This document shows positions 35,219-44,600 of a stretch of 64,000 nucleotides of DNA, one piece after another. Below the pieces are notes generated by a model. It was not told the DNA's origin. It made no database searches and saw only the letters and a list, made by a program, of their open reading frames with translations. Numbering within the stretch: the stretch's first letter is position 1; every line of letters starts with the position of its first letter. This stretch comes from Bryobacteraceae bacterium (GTDB lineage: Bacteria; Acidobacteriota; Terriglobia; Bryobacterales; Bryobacteraceae), in the NCBI GenBank assembly GCA_026002855.1, contig BPGD01000001.1:620001-684000 (forward strand), written 5' to 3'. The position numbers and the translations under genes are program-made.

Positions 35219-35971
35219 TCATGGCAGATCCGCAGGCGGAAACGTGCAGCCTGACTGAGAAAAGGGATCGAATTTTCTCGGGTCCGGACCGGCCCACAAC
35301 AGCCGCGCCTGCACCACGGCCAGCGGCGAGCGGCCTGAGAGCGGTATCGCTTCCGGTCCAGCCGGCGCCGCCAGCGCTCCCTGGCCGAGCAGAACCAGGG
35401 CGTCCTTTTCGCGCCGCAGGCGGCGGACAAACGCGGCGCCCCCCCACTGGACGACATACCAACCGCGGGGAGAAAGATCCAGCCTGAGATTCTCGTCGAG
35501 GGCCACCAGGGCAAATCTTTTTCCGGGAAAAGAGAATGGAAAGGCCGGGTCTGGTCCCAGCTCCACGAGGAATGGCCTTCGCAGGCGGGCCGTCCACGGC
35601 GTATGAATGGAAAGCCATTCCTGTACGCGGCTGAATTCCGGAAAGGGAAAATCCGGGCCCAGATGGCCCGCAGCCACCGGAATCAGCCCGTGAATTCCAG
35701 CCTGCGACTGATGGTGCAGGACGATCTGTACTAACTCCTCGCCGGAAAAGAGGTCGCCCAGAGACCAGTCCAGGCTGGCAAGAATGCCGTCGGCTACCTG
35801 CGGTGTCAGCGAGCGCTTGCCGGCCAGAATGTGGTGCAGGTGTGGCTGCGAAATTCCAAGGATCCTGGCCAGACCGCGTTCCGTGAATTCGCCGTTGGTG
35901 AGGCGGGCGACCAGACGGCGCACGAGCCTTTTCAGGAGCCGTTCGAAGCCGGGGCCCGGAGTCAGGCTCAA
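35219..35971 (-). CDS. XRE-family transcriptional regulator with S24-like C-terminal domain
   Basis: A 250-residue regulator. Residues 28-75 are an XRE helix-turn-helix (FTERGLARILGISQPHLHHILAGKRSLTP). Residues about 140-200 resemble the LexA/phage-repressor S24 fold (FALVALDENL, then SPRGWYVVQW and AFVRRLRREKDALVLLG), but the catalytic Ser and Lys positions are not conserved, so self-cleavage is not expected. The start codon is TTG, supported by AAGGAG seven bases upstream. A promoter with two copies of an 8-base repeat lies just upstream, suggesting autoregulation. It is divergent from a zinc-finger protein that it may control. Confidence 0.75.
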   Translation of the reverse strand: MSLTPGPGFERLLKRLVRRLVARLTNGEFTERGLARILGISQPHLHHILAGKRSLTPQVADGILASLDWSLGDLFSGEELVQIVLHHQSQAGIHGLIPVAAGHLGPDFPFPEFSRVQEWLSIHTPWTARLRRPFLVELGPDPAFPFSFPGKRFALVALDENLRLDLSPRGWYVVQWGGAAFVRRLRREKDALVLLGQGALAAPAGPEAIPLSGRSPLAVVQARLLWAGPDPRKFDPFSQSGCTFPPADLP

Positions 35972-35989
35972 GTGATTTCTCCTTGAAAT

Positions 35990-36018
35990 AGGATAGTACT
36001 AGTACGCATAGTACTCAA
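35990..36018 (-). promoter_or_regulatory. Sigma-70-type promoter of the XRE regulator
   Basis: On the minus strand TTGAGT (36018-36013) and TATCCT (35995-35990) are separated by 17 bases and lie about 20-45 bases before the TTG start. The region is AT-rich compared with the genes around it. Confidence 0.5.
35993..36015. repeat. Tandem 8-base repeats, candidate operator
   Basis: ATAGTACT occurs at 35993-36000 and 36008-36015, 15 bases apart start to start, with a third partial AGTAC at 36001. Each core AGTACT is itself a palindrome. The repeats lie in the spacer of the promoter described above and overlap the edges of both boxes, the expected place for a repressor. Confidence 0.55.
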
Positions 36019-36244
36019 GGGCGAATATTGTCATGAACGAGAATTAATGCGCATGGAACAGCGGACAAATCTCATGCATTTTCAATTGATTACGAAATAC
36101 CCGGCCGGCATCTTTGAGAAGTCTGTCAGATTTTCCGCGCAAAGGATTGACGGAAACCGGTTGCGGCCGGAGTTTGGAAGCAGGCAAATCCGGGCGTTCG
36201 GGGTGAGGCCGGACGCTCGAAATGAGGAAGAGGAAAAAAACAAC

Positions 36245-36826
36245 ATGGAGTGGACCCGTTCCGAAACCATTGGCCTGGCTTCCGTCAAATGCGTGCACTG
36301 CCGCGGCCTGGGGCTGCGGGAGGCGCGCGGCCGGCTGGTTCCCTGCGCATGCGTGTTTCGCAGCATTTTCCGCGCCTGTTACGCGCGGTTCAGAAAATGT
36401 GTCGAGCAGGAGAAACGCTACAGCCGGGTTTCTCTGGAATATTCGCCGCGCGGCGGGCGGCGGATCACCTGGGGCATGAAAAACGAGGAGTACATTGCGG
36501 ATTTTTACCTCGTCAGCAAGCGGCACCTGACGCCGGAGGAATGGGAAGTGTTCCGGTATCACTTCCTTCTGGGGGCGGATTCGCGGCTGTGCACCCGCAG
36601 GCTGAAGATGGACCGCGGGCAGTTCTTTCACATGATCTACCGGATTGAAGCGAAACTCGGCAAGGTATTTCGTGAATTGCAGCCGTATTCGCTTTATCCG
36701 CTGGACGAGTATTTCTACGGGCGGACGGAGAATCCGTGGAAAAGCATGGACGCTGACGAAGCGGAACAGAAGAAGCCGCTGCCTGCGGGCGGTGGAGTGC
36801 GGGTCCCGGTGAAGAAGGTGGCCTGA
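36245..36826 (+). CDS. Zinc-finger protein with a sigma-region-4-like helical domain, unknown function
   Basis: The start at 36245 is chosen because GAGGAAGAGGAA lies just upstream; the frame is open to 36047 but that part is not protein-like. The 193-residue product has a zinc-ribbon-like cysteine set in the first 50 residues (CVHCRGLGLREARG, then PCAC). Residues about 100-155 (LTPEEWEVFRYHFLLG, then CTRRLKMDRGQFFHMIYRIE) look like a sigma-factor region 4 or phage Q-type helix-turn-helix. The protein is basic, fitting nucleic-acid binding. It is divergent from the XRE regulator. I do not recognise a named family. Confidence 0.6.
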   Translation: MEWTRSETIGLASVKCVHCRGLGLREARGRLVPCACVFRSIFRACYARFRKCVEQEKRYSRVSLEYSPRGGRRITWGMKNEEYIADFYLVSKRHLTPEEWEVFRYHFLLGADSRLCTRRLKMDRGQFFHMIYRIEAKLGKVFRELQPYSLYPLDEYFYGRTENPWKSMDADEAEQKKPLPAGGGVRVPVKKVA

Positions 36827-36834
36827 CGCCGGGA

Positions 36835-36865
36835 GCCGGGGCGGCGCGGCCGGCGCCGCCCCGGC
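36835..36865 (+). terminator. Terminator-like hairpin after the zinc-finger gene
   Basis: A perfect 13-bp stem, GCCGGGGCGGCGC pairing with its complement at 36853-36865 around a five-base loop, starts eight bases after the stop. It lacks a T-run. The remaining gap to fabH (to 37009) shows no other feature. Confidence 0.5.
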
Positions 36866-37009
36866 GCAGCAGCCCGCGGGGCGCGGCATTTTGCAACCAG
36901 ATCCAGGGGGGCCGAGCCGGATGTCAGGAGCTGTGGACCGCCTCGCATCCGCGCCGCCGAGGAAGCGCCTGATCTGCGAAAGGGCCGTTTCCTGCCGCCG
37001 AAGGGTGGA

Positions 37010-37999
37010 TCAGAACGCCCAGCGCCACACGTTGGCGCCCACGGTGAAGCCTGCGCCCACGGCGGCGAAGAGCACGATGTCGCCCTTTTTCAGCCGGCCC
37101 TGCTGCCAGGCTTCCGTGGTGGCGATCGGGATGGTTCCCGACGTCGTGTTGCCGAATCGATCGATGTTGATGAGGACGTTTTCCTCGGGAATGCCCAGGC
37201 GGTTAGCGGCGGCGAGAATGATGCGCCGGTTGGCCTGGTGAGGAATCATCAGCTTCACGTCCGAGGGCGCAATGCCGACCTGTTCCAGCAGTTCCGCCGA
37301 GATGTCTCCCATCTTCTTGACGGCGTATTTGAACACCGCCTGTCCTTCCTGATGCACGAAATGAAGGCGCTTTTCCACCGTCTCATGGGAGGGAGGCATG
37401 CGGGAGCCGCCCGCCGGCATGATCAGCATGTCGCCGCCGGAACCGTCAATCTCGTTGCGGAAGCCGAGGAAGCCCTCTTCGCCTTCCCGGGCCGGTTCAA
37501 TGAGGAATGCCCCGGCGCCGTCGCCAAACAACACGCAGGTGGTGCGGTCCGTATAGTCGATGATGCGGCTCATCGTGTCCGAGCCGATCACCAGCACCTT
37601 CCTGTGCGTGCCGGCGCCCACCAGATGGGCCGCCACCGTCAGCCCGTAGACGAAGCTTGAGCAGGCGGCCACCAGATCAAATCCCCAGGCGCGCCTGACG
37701 CCGAGCTTGTGCTGCACGATGCAGGCGGTCGAAGGGAACATGTGGTCCGGCGTCACCGTGCAAAGGATGATGGCGTCGACGTCCTCGGCCGTCGTGCCAC
37801 GGTTTGCGAGCGCCGCCCGGGCCGCCTCGATGGCCATGTCCGAGGTGGCGATGTCCGGGTCGGCGATGTGGCGCTCGCGGATGCCGGTTCGTTCGAGGAT
37901 CCATTCGTTGGAGGTTTCCACCATCCGCGCCAGATCGTCATTGGTCAACACCCGCGGCGGCACCCATGCGCCGACCGCGCTGATTTTCGCTTTCAGCAA
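37010..37999 (-). CDS. fabH: Beta-ketoacyl-ACP synthase III FabH
   Basis: FabH condenses acetyl-CoA with malonyl-ACP to start fatty acid synthesis. The 329-residue protein has the catalytic triad Cys113 (VAACSSFVYGL), His254 (IPHQANRRI) and Asn284 (INIDRFGNTTSG), and the CoA-binding WILERTGIRERHI near residue 33. The start appears to be TTG, preceded by GGGAGG at only four bases; an in-frame CTG one codon later would have better spacing. It is not in a fab operon here and is divergent from a peptidase gene. Length is normal. Confidence 0.95.
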   Translation of the reverse strand: MLKAKISAVGAWVPPRVLTNDDLARMVETSNEWILERTGIRERHIADPDIATSDMAIEAARAALANRGTTAEDVDAIILCTVTPDHMFPSTACIVQHKLGVRRAWGFDLVAACSSFVYGLTVAAHLVGAGTHRKVLVIGSDTMSRIIDYTDRTTCVLFGDGAGAFLIEPAREGEEGFLGFRNEIDGSGGDMLIMPAGGSRMPPSHETVEKRLHFVHQEGQAVFKYAVKKMGDISAELLEQVGIAPSDVKLMIPHQANRRIILAAANRLGIPEENVLINIDRFGNTTSGTIPIATTEAWQQGRLKKGDIVLFAAVGAGFTVGANVWRWAF

Positions 38000-38134
38000 G
38001 GGTCCTCCCTGTAAGACTGGATCCGCGACAGGCGGCCGCCCGGCCTGCGGGCCTCCGCAGCCGGCAGCGCCGGCGAATCCGCCCGCCTCTGCAACAGACG
38101 GGAAAATCTCAAATTATGCTATCCAGAGAGAGGG

Positions 38135-38854
38135 ATGCAACTGCTGGCTTCCGAACTGCTTCCGCGGCCGGAATCGACCGAGGCCATCTTCCAGCGCGTC
38201 TATGCATCCATCGCCCGCTCCGGGCAGATACCCGCCGTGCGCCTCCGTGTGCGTCCTTACGTGGCCACGGTGGGCCGGTTGCGGCTGGCGGATGGAGTGC
38301 TGGAGCTGCGCCTGAGCGAATTCATCGCCGCCGCTCCGGCGACGGTGCGGGAGGCTTTGGCCTGGATCCTCGTCTCGCGCCTGTTCCGCACTGTGCCTCC
38401 GGCGCACTGGGTGCGCCACTACCGCCAGTACATGAATCGCCGGGACGTCCGTCGGCTGCATCAGACGGTGCGTGCGGCTCGCAGCCGGAAATACATCTCC
38501 GGCCCACAGGGCCAGGTCTATGACCTGAGCGAGATTTTCAACGCCCTTCGCGACCGGTACTTCAGTCCGCTGCTGCCCGCCCCGCAGCTTGGCTGGAGCC
38601 GCCGCCCCTCCAGGACGCTGCTGGGGCACTTCGACCACGTGCATAATGCGATCATTCTCAGTTCGTGGCTCGACCGTGCCGAGGTGCCCCGCTTCGTCGT
38701 CGAGTATGTGATGTACCACGAGATGCTTCACATGAAGCACCCGGTCGAGCACCGCCGCCACCGCCGCTGGGTCCATCCGCCCGCCTTCCGCGAGGACGAA
38801 AAACGCTTCGAGCTGCTTGGAGAGGCCAAAGCATGGTTGAAGACGGCCCGCTGA
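38135..38854 (+). CDS. SprT/YgjP-like metallopeptidase domain protein
   Basis: A 239-residue protein with a gluzincin motif near the C-terminus: VMYHEMLHMKHPVEHRRHRRWVH, giving HExxH and a downstream histidine before PPAFREDEKRF, as in SprT and YgjP (M48-like) proteins. No signal peptide or membrane segment is visible, so a cytoplasmic role is expected; SprT-type proteins cut DNA-protein crosslinks, but the DNA-binding zinc ribbon of SprT is not seen. GAGAGAGGG lies just before the ATG and a TATGCT -10-like box is 15 bases further upstream. It converges on the next gene. Confidence 0.78.
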   Translation: MQLLASELLPRPESTEAIFQRVYASIARSGQIPAVRLRVRPYVATVGRLRLADGVLELRLSEFIAAAPATVREALAWILVSRLFRTVPPAHWVRHYRQYMNRRDVRRLHQTVRAARSRKYISGPQGQVYDLSEIFNALRDRYFSPLLPAPQLGWSRRPSRTLLGHFDHVHNAIILSSWLDRAEVPRFVVEYVMYHEMLHMKHPVEHRRHRRWVHPPAFREDEKRFELLGEAKAWLKTAR

Positions 38855-38863
38855 GGCGGGTCT

Positions 38864-39379
38864 TCAGGCCGCTGGGGCGAAGATCGCCTGGACGGAGGCG
38901 GCCGAAGACCGCATTGTTTCGAGCAGCTTCTCCGTGTCCACGCCGCCCAGCCCAAACCGCCACAAGGCCACCTGCGCCCGCACGAGCCACCAGGCCCGGG
39001 TAAAGCGGACCCGGTGGCGGAACAGCTCCTCCGGGAATCCGGGGCTGTACCGACCCGCCACGAGCAGCGCCTGACCCACGGCCTGGAGACGCTCGAAGTC
39101 GGTTCTCATTTCATCGAGATATTGGCGGGCAATCCGCGCCCGCTGGGCGCGGAAGCGCCGGGACAGGCGCCAGCCGCCCTCGCATTGCGCCCTGAGAAAA
39201 TCCAGCTCCGAGGCATCCAGCAGGTGCCCCATCGGGGCATATTTGTCCACGTTGAAATGCTCCCACCACTCTGCATCAAACGGCTCGGGCTGGAGAGAGC
39301 GGTTCAACTTCCAGACAATCCAGGCCGCGGCCAACAGCGTGACCATAACGGCCATTCCGACTGTAATGATCAAAAGCAT
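38864..39379 (-). CDS. Membrane-anchored helical protein, unknown function
   Basis: A 171-residue protein with one N-terminal membrane helix (residues 3-24, IITVGMAVMVTLLAAAWIVW) followed by a long helical cytoplasmic or periplasmic domain rich in Arg and aromatic residues (DAEWWEHFNVDKYAPMGHLL, RRFRAQRARIARQYLDEMR). No family is recognised. The start at 39379 is an ATG with a promoter-like element about 30 bases upstream. It converges on the SprT-like gene with a nine-base gap, and lies downstream of the CpaE-like gene on the same strand, so it may be part of that transcript or separate. Confidence 0.68.
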   Translation of the reverse strand: MLLIITVGMAVMVTLLAAAWIVWKLNRSLQPEPFDAEWWEHFNVDKYAPMGHLLDASELDFLRAQCEGGWRLSRRFRAQRARIARQYLDEMRTDFERLQAVGQALLVAGRYSPGFPEELFRHRVRFTRAWWLVRAQVALWRFGLGGVDTEKLLETMRSSAASVQAIFAPAA

Positions 39380-39408
39380 GGGAAATCCCTTGAACGCGAA
39401 TTGAGAAT

Positions 39409-39438
39409 ATCCTATCCCGAATCGGGCCCATTTGCCAA
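39409..39438 (-). promoter_or_regulatory. Possible promoter of the membrane-anchored helical protein
   Basis: On the minus strand TTGGCA (39438-39433) and TAGGAT (39414-39409) are 18 bases apart and end about 30 bases before the start codon. Confidence 0.35.
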
Positions 39439-39539
39439 GAAAAAAATTCAGGCCGCGGGACGCCCCGCCGGGCCGGAGCTCGCAGCCGCCTGAATGAGGG
39501 AAAGTCTCATTCGGTGACCCTCAGACGCGCAGGGGGCGA

Positions 39540-40853
39540 TCACGTCCGAGTCAGCACGTGCGGCAAGGGCGCAGTCTTCGGTCTGCGCTGGAAACCGAGC
39601 GCAGCCAGCAATGAGAAGGCGCCGCCGATTGAATTCGACAAGTGTTGGGCCTCCTCGGAACGGAGTTTCCCAGTGAGGCGGAGAAATTCTGCCACCAGCC
39701 GTGCAGCGGCCTCTGAGTAGGTGGAATCTTCCGGCGCCAGGTGATGGTTCGGGATCGCCCGCTGCAACTGCCCAAAACAGTTGGGGAGGCACGATGCGAG
39801 TTTCAGCCCGGCCAGCCGTTCCGCCTGTTCCGGCGGCATGTTGAAACGCGAGCCATTGCGGTTCAGCACCAGCCGCACGCAGGGCAGAATGCCGGCGTCC
39901 TCCATCAGCGGCCGCGCCAGGTTTGCATGCGTCAGCGAAAGATAGTCGCCGCCCGTGACGCAGTAAACGGCCGAGGAAGACTGCATCGCTTCCACGGAAA
40001 ACCGCTCCCAATTGCCGGAATGATCGGCAACCACCAGTGCATAATTCCGTCTGACCGCCTGGAGGAAGTTGCCGAAAAGGCTGGAGTCGATCCGCACGCT
40101 GCGGCAGCGCCTCAGCGCCGCGAAGATATGCACGCGCCCGTGCTGTGGGATGTGCGGAGCCTCTGGCAGCCTGCCGGAATGGTCCACCACCGAAATCGCA
40201 TCAAACAGGTTGATCCCTGTCTGCACGGCGCCGAAAAGGCCCTGCACGCCGCAGTTCAGGTCCAGGTCCATCAGCGCTACTTCCGCGCCGAGAACCCGGG
40301 CGGCGATGTTGGCAAAATGCCATGCCAGGGTACTGGCTCCGCTGCCGGGCTTTGCCGGGAGGAAGCTTGCCATCGGCGCCAGCACGGGCGAGGGCGGCAG
40401 CGGCCCGGCGGCGCGCCGGGAAAGCCCTTCCATCAACTGTTTCACTGCCTCCACGCTCGACGGCAGGTGGAGTGTCCGGTCGGCCAGCCCCATGCGGTGC
40501 AGTTCCAGATGGACATGGTTGTCCACCCGCCGGGTAAAGATCAGCACAGGCAGCAGAGGCTCGGCCTCCCGCAGCGGCTCCAGCACCTCGCCGACCTCCT
40601 GAAAGCCCTTCACTTCGACCAGCGCGGCAAACGGCTTTTCCTTCCGGACCGAGAGGAGAAACGGCTCCAGCCAGTCCGCGGCGGCCGTGTCCACAATCTC
40701 AATTTCGTGGAAAGGATAGCTGCGCGCCAGGAGATCGCGCACCTCGCTTGCGGCCGCGAGGTCTCTGGCCAGCACAACGATTCTGTCGCAAAACACCGCG
40801 CACCTCCAGCCCTTGAGGGCATCGACCTGGTTCTGTACGCTTGCCCCGATCAT
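39540..40853 (-). CDS. CpaE/TadZ-like receiver-ATPase protein, orphan
   Basis: A 437-residue protein with two parts: a receiver-like N-domain (residues 20-140, RIVVLARDLAAASEVRDLL) lacking an obvious phospho-acceptor set, and a MinD/ParA-type ATPase (residues 160-400) with ALMDLDLNCGVQGLFG as the switch region and ALVVADHSGNW as the later strand. The Walker A position reads PAKPGSGASTLAWHFA, so the first, deviant lysine is kept, but GKT is replaced by GAS, as in several TadZ proteins. CpaE/TadZ localises type IVc pilus machinery. No other tad/cpa gene is present in this window, so its role here is open. Confidence 0.75.
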   Translation of the reverse strand: MIGASVQNQVDALKGWRCAVFCDRIVVLARDLAAASEVRDLLARSYPFHEIEIVDTAAADWLEPFLLSVRKEKPFAALVEVKGFQEVGEVLEPLREAEPLLPVLIFTRRVDNHVHLELHRMGLADRTLHLPSSVEAVKQLMEGLSRRAAGPLPPSPVLAPMASFLPAKPGSGASTLAWHFANIAARVLGAEVALMDLDLNCGVQGLFGAVQTGINLFDAISVVDHSGRLPEAPHIPQHGRVHIFAALRRCRSVRIDSSLFGNFLQAVRRNYALVVADHSGNWERFSVEAMQSSSAVYCVTGGDYLSLTHANLARPLMEDAGILPCVRLVLNRNGSRFNMPPEQAERLAGLKLASCLPNCFGQLQRAIPNHHLAPEDSTYSEAAARLVAEFLRLTGKLRSEEAQHLSNSIGGAFSLLAALGFQRRPKTAPLPHVLTRT

Positions 40854-40998
40854 CCTCGAAATGGCGCGGGAAGTATATCAGGCGATTGGCTGATCGGTGT
40901 GTTCAATCCTGCTGCCCGGAGGGTCGGGAAAATCCCTCATCTTTGTCCTGGCTGGCGGAAGGAGGACGCCGGACCCCGGCGTCGCAGGAGTCGCTCAT

Positions 40999-41088
40999 TC
41001 AGGTCGGCACTCCGAGGCGCGGCAGCACCCATTTCATCAGGGCGATGTAGCCGCCCGCCACCAGGATCATGATGAGCCAGTCTGGCAT
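40999..41088 (-). CDS. Predicted 29-residue membrane peptide
   Basis: A short frame begins five bases after the universal stress protein stop and encodes a single hydrophobic helix (DWLIMILVAGGYIALMKWVL) followed by the short tail PRLGVPT. Its composition is a textbook single-pass membrane peptide, with Pro-Arg at the end. It would be co-transcribed and perhaps coupled with the upstream gene. Evidence is limited to composition, spacing and strand. It may be a real small protein of the inner membrane or a chance frame. Confidence 0.45.
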   Translation of the reverse strand: MPDWLIMILVAGGYIALMKWVLPRLGVPT

Positions 41089-41093
41089 CTCGC

Positions 41094-41558
41094 CTACCGC
41101 GGGCAGATGGTCTTGTCCGGCGGGATGGCCAGCACGGGCACCTTCGCCTGTTCGATGGTGCGGGTCGTCACCGAGCCGAGCCACACGCTGCGCCACCCGG
41201 TCCGCCCGTGCGTTCCCATGACGACCCAGCCATTCGCCCGGTGGGCAGTGGCGATGATCGCCTCAACCGGCGGCGCGTCAGAGATCTCGTAATATACCTC
41301 GATGCCCTCCGGCACGTAGGGCTTGGACCATTCCTTCAGGTGCGCCTCGGCATGCTTGCGCACTTCGTTCCATTCCTCCAGGATCTGCTCCCGCCGCTCG
41401 GGAGTAATGTAGGATGGCGTGTCCACGTGCACCGCATGGAGCAGCCGCAGCGGCTTGCCCGACGCCTGCGCCAGCCAGGCCGCCCACCGCAGGGCGTTGG
41501 CCGAGCACTCGCTGAAATCGATCGGGCACACCACTGATTCGAAGGGGGACGGAATCAT
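41094..41558 (-). CDS. Universal stress protein (UspA family)
   Basis: A 154-residue single-domain UspA protein. The start at 41558 has GGAGG nine bases upstream; the frame is open to 41654 but those residues are not conserved-looking. The N-terminal strand is SVVCPIDFSECSANALRWAAWLA, and the ATP-binding motif near the C-terminus is GTHGRTGWRSVWLGSVT (G-2x-G-9x-G-S/T), so this is the ATP-binding type. USPs act under stress or growth arrest in the cytoplasm. It lies just downstream of the interrupted receptor gene on the same strand. Confidence 0.9.
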   Translation of the reverse strand: MIPSPFESVVCPIDFSECSANALRWAAWLAQASGKPLRLLHAVHVDTPSYITPERREQILEEWNEVRKHAEAHLKEWSKPYVPEGIEVYYEISDAPPVEAIIATAHRANGWVVMGTHGRTGWRSVWLGSVTTRTIEQAKVPVLAIPPDKTICPR

Positions 41559-41658
41559 GTCCGGAATCCTCCACCTCGAAGATGCATCAAAGGCGGGGGC
41601 CGTGACAAGGGGTCTCGGCGGGCAGCCGCGCGCGGCGGACGCGGCCGCCCGCACACCG

Positions 41659-44600
41659 TCAGTAGCGCAGGGACAGCGAGAACTGCCAGGAGCGCGGCGG
41701 CTCCTGCGCGGTCACGCGCCCGAAGGCGCTGTTGACCGGGTTCGTGTTGGGAGCCCGGAGCACCACCTCGTTGCGCGCATTAAAGACGTCGCCGCGGAAG
41801 ATGGCCTGGAGTTTTTCCGTCACGCGAAACGTCTTCCGGGCCGACAGGTCGAGCCGCCGCTGCGAGTCGCTGCGGACGTTGGAGTAGCGCAGCGGCGAAG
41901 TGCGAACATTCCATGCAAGCTGCTGCGCCGGATTCCGGTTGAAGACGTCCGTGTTGAATCAGCGATCCACGTTCCGTTTGTCGGAAGGCAGCACGATCTT
42001 GCGGGAATCATCGATGAAGAGTGCATCTCCGAAGCCAAGCGGCTCTCCGCTCTGGAACTGCCACATGCCGCTCAACTGCCAGCCCCCGGCGAGGAATTCC
42101 AGCGGCCGTGGCATCGAAGAGCCGAATTTCCGGCCCCGGCCGAAGGGCAGTTCGTAGATGCCGCTGCCGGTGACGCGGTGCAACCGGTCGAGGTCGGAGA
42201 TGGACTCATACGGCAGCGGGTCGAACGGGTTCAGGAACGTGTTGGCGGCCATCGCCTTCGACCACGTCCAGGAAAGCTGGAGCGTCCAGCCCTGGCTGAA
42301 ACGCTTCTCCAGCCGGTTTTGCATCGAGTGATACCACGAATATCCGACCGAGTCCCCATAGGTGACGCTCGAAAAGTGCGGATACCGCGTCAACAACTGC
42401 GCCCGTATCATCGTCTTCGAGGTGAAATTCGGATACAGCCCGAAAAACGGGCTGGGGAAATTCGTGGTCATGAAATTGATGGTGGCGTTGTCCCGGTAGG
42501 GCAGCGTGCTGTAGTACTGCTTTGGCGTGAAGCTGGCCGCTCGGGACACCGGCAGGCGGTAACTCCGGCTGCCGACGTAAGAGACCTCCACCATGATTCC
42601 GGCCGGAAGCTGGCGCTGAAATCCAAACGAGAAACGGTGCGTCGGCGGCATGCGCCGGTTGAGCGGAAAGAACGTGGTGCTCTGCCCGAGCGTCGTCTTC
42701 AGTCCCTCGGACGCGCCCAGCACCGGCAGCAATCCGCCGGGCAGCGGGTTGGCCAGGTCGGCGCTCCAGGTCAATCCGTTGTCGTTGGTTGCCACAATCG
42801 GCGTGCTGCGGCTGAAGCCCGACAGAATCGAGTTCGCCCGCAGGACGCCCATGGGCGCATAGAAGATCCCATACCCGCCGCGCAGCACGGTCCTGGACGT
42901 GACCTGGAACGCCAGCCCGAACCGGGGGGACCACTGGATGCCCTGGCTGTTCCAGTACTGCCGCGGATTGCCGCCGACGCCCGCGAAGGTCACTCCGCCG
43001 AGGACGCGGAAGTTCTGGACTGGCAGCTCAGGGATCGGGGCGCGGGCATAGTTGGCGATGGCGTCCGGCTCGATCGGGTTCGGAGTCGTGCCGTCAAACT
43101 GGGTCACGCTGCGATTGAAACGTTCCGTGATCGGCGATTCATGTTCGGCTCGCAGGCCGAGGTTCAGCGTCAACTTTCGCGTCAGCTTCCAGTCGTCCTG
43201 AAAATAAAGGGCAGTGTAAATGTCCTGCTCGGCATGGCTGCCGCTGCGCGAAAGGCTTCCGCCGGGGATGCCCGCCAGCAGCGCGACCAATTCGGCCCCC
43301 ACCGGCGGCGCCGGGCTGTTGTCGAGCGGTCCGCGCGCCCAGGTGGTTGAGAACGTCAGGTCCGGGGAGACGTCTCCCGGGAAGCGGTTGCGGAACTCGC
43401 GGAACACCATCCAGTCCAGCCCCATCCGCATGTTGTGATTGCCCTGGATCCAGGTGAGGCTGGCCACCGCGTTGTGGCTGAGCGACGACGTCGTGCCGTC
43501 GCCGGACTCCCATTGCGACAGCGTCGTCAGCGACCCGACGGAGATCCTTGGAATCGTCGCGAGCCTGCGGTCGATCAGGTTCACAAGGTTCGGCGAGAAA
43601 CCGAGCGAGGCCAGGTCAAAGCCGCGGCTCACCCGACGTTCCGGGAACTCCTGCGCGGTGATGCCGTAACGGAAGTTCAGCACCATTGTCGCCGACAGCA
43701 TGTGTACGTCGTCGAGCGCAATGCCGCGGTTGATCCGGTTCAGGATGATGCCGTTCACCGAATTGCCGAAACTGCGGTTCTTGTCCTCTTCCCAGAAGTC
43801 GCGGTGCCAGCGAATGAACATCCGGTTGTTTTCGCTGAAAGCATGGTCGATGCGCCCGATCGTCGCCCAGTAGTCCTCTTTGGCCGGCCTGGACATGAAG
43901 AAGTTGTTGCGCCCGTCGGCTGTGCCCGGCTGATTGGGTAGCGGGTCCAGCGCCAGAATTTTCTGCGCCACCGGATGGATGCGGCTCTTCGGGAAGATAT
44001 TGCCCGGAAGCGGCTGCCGGCTGAAGCGCCCGCCCGGGGCCGGCGCGATCGAGAACGGATCATACAACTGGTAGCTCGGGCCAAGGGCGAGAAGATCCGA
44101 GAGGTCGCCTTCGCGCCAGGCCGCTCTGGGCACGGTGGAGATCATCGACCCGCCCACGTTGGGGTCGCCGAACTTGTTCGCCTCCCAGGTGAAGTGCCAG
44201 AACGTGCGATTCTTGCCGTTGTAGATGCCGGGGAGGATGATGGGCGCGCCGCCGGCCAGCCCGTAACGGTGATCCTGGTAGATGGGGAGCTTGTAGCCAG
44301 GGGGATTGGAACGGTTCTGAAAGAGGGTCGGCGCGTCCAGCTTGGAGTGGCGTAGCCAGTACCACGCCTGCCAGTGCAGGTCATTGGTTCCTCCCTTGGT
44401 GCTGACGTTGACCAGCGCTCCGGCGGTGCGTCCCACGCTGGCATCGAAGGCCGAGGTCTGTACCTTGAACTCGGCGATGGCCGCCTGCGGCGGCGAGAAC
44501 GCCACCCGCGGGCTGGTGCCGTCCGAATACAGGTTGGCCACGCCGTCGATGGTGAACGCGTTGCCGTAGTTGCCGCTGCCGTCGGTGGAAAACTGCGACG

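Noticed and set aside
35219-36826. Prophage or toxin-antitoxin module
   Set aside because: The repressor-like gene and the operator are suggestive, but there is no integrase, structural gene, attachment repeat or recognisable toxin.
39540-40853. Part of a Tad pilus locus
   Set aside because: No prepilin, secretin, CpaF-type ATPase or TadB/C gene is present in the flanking sequence.
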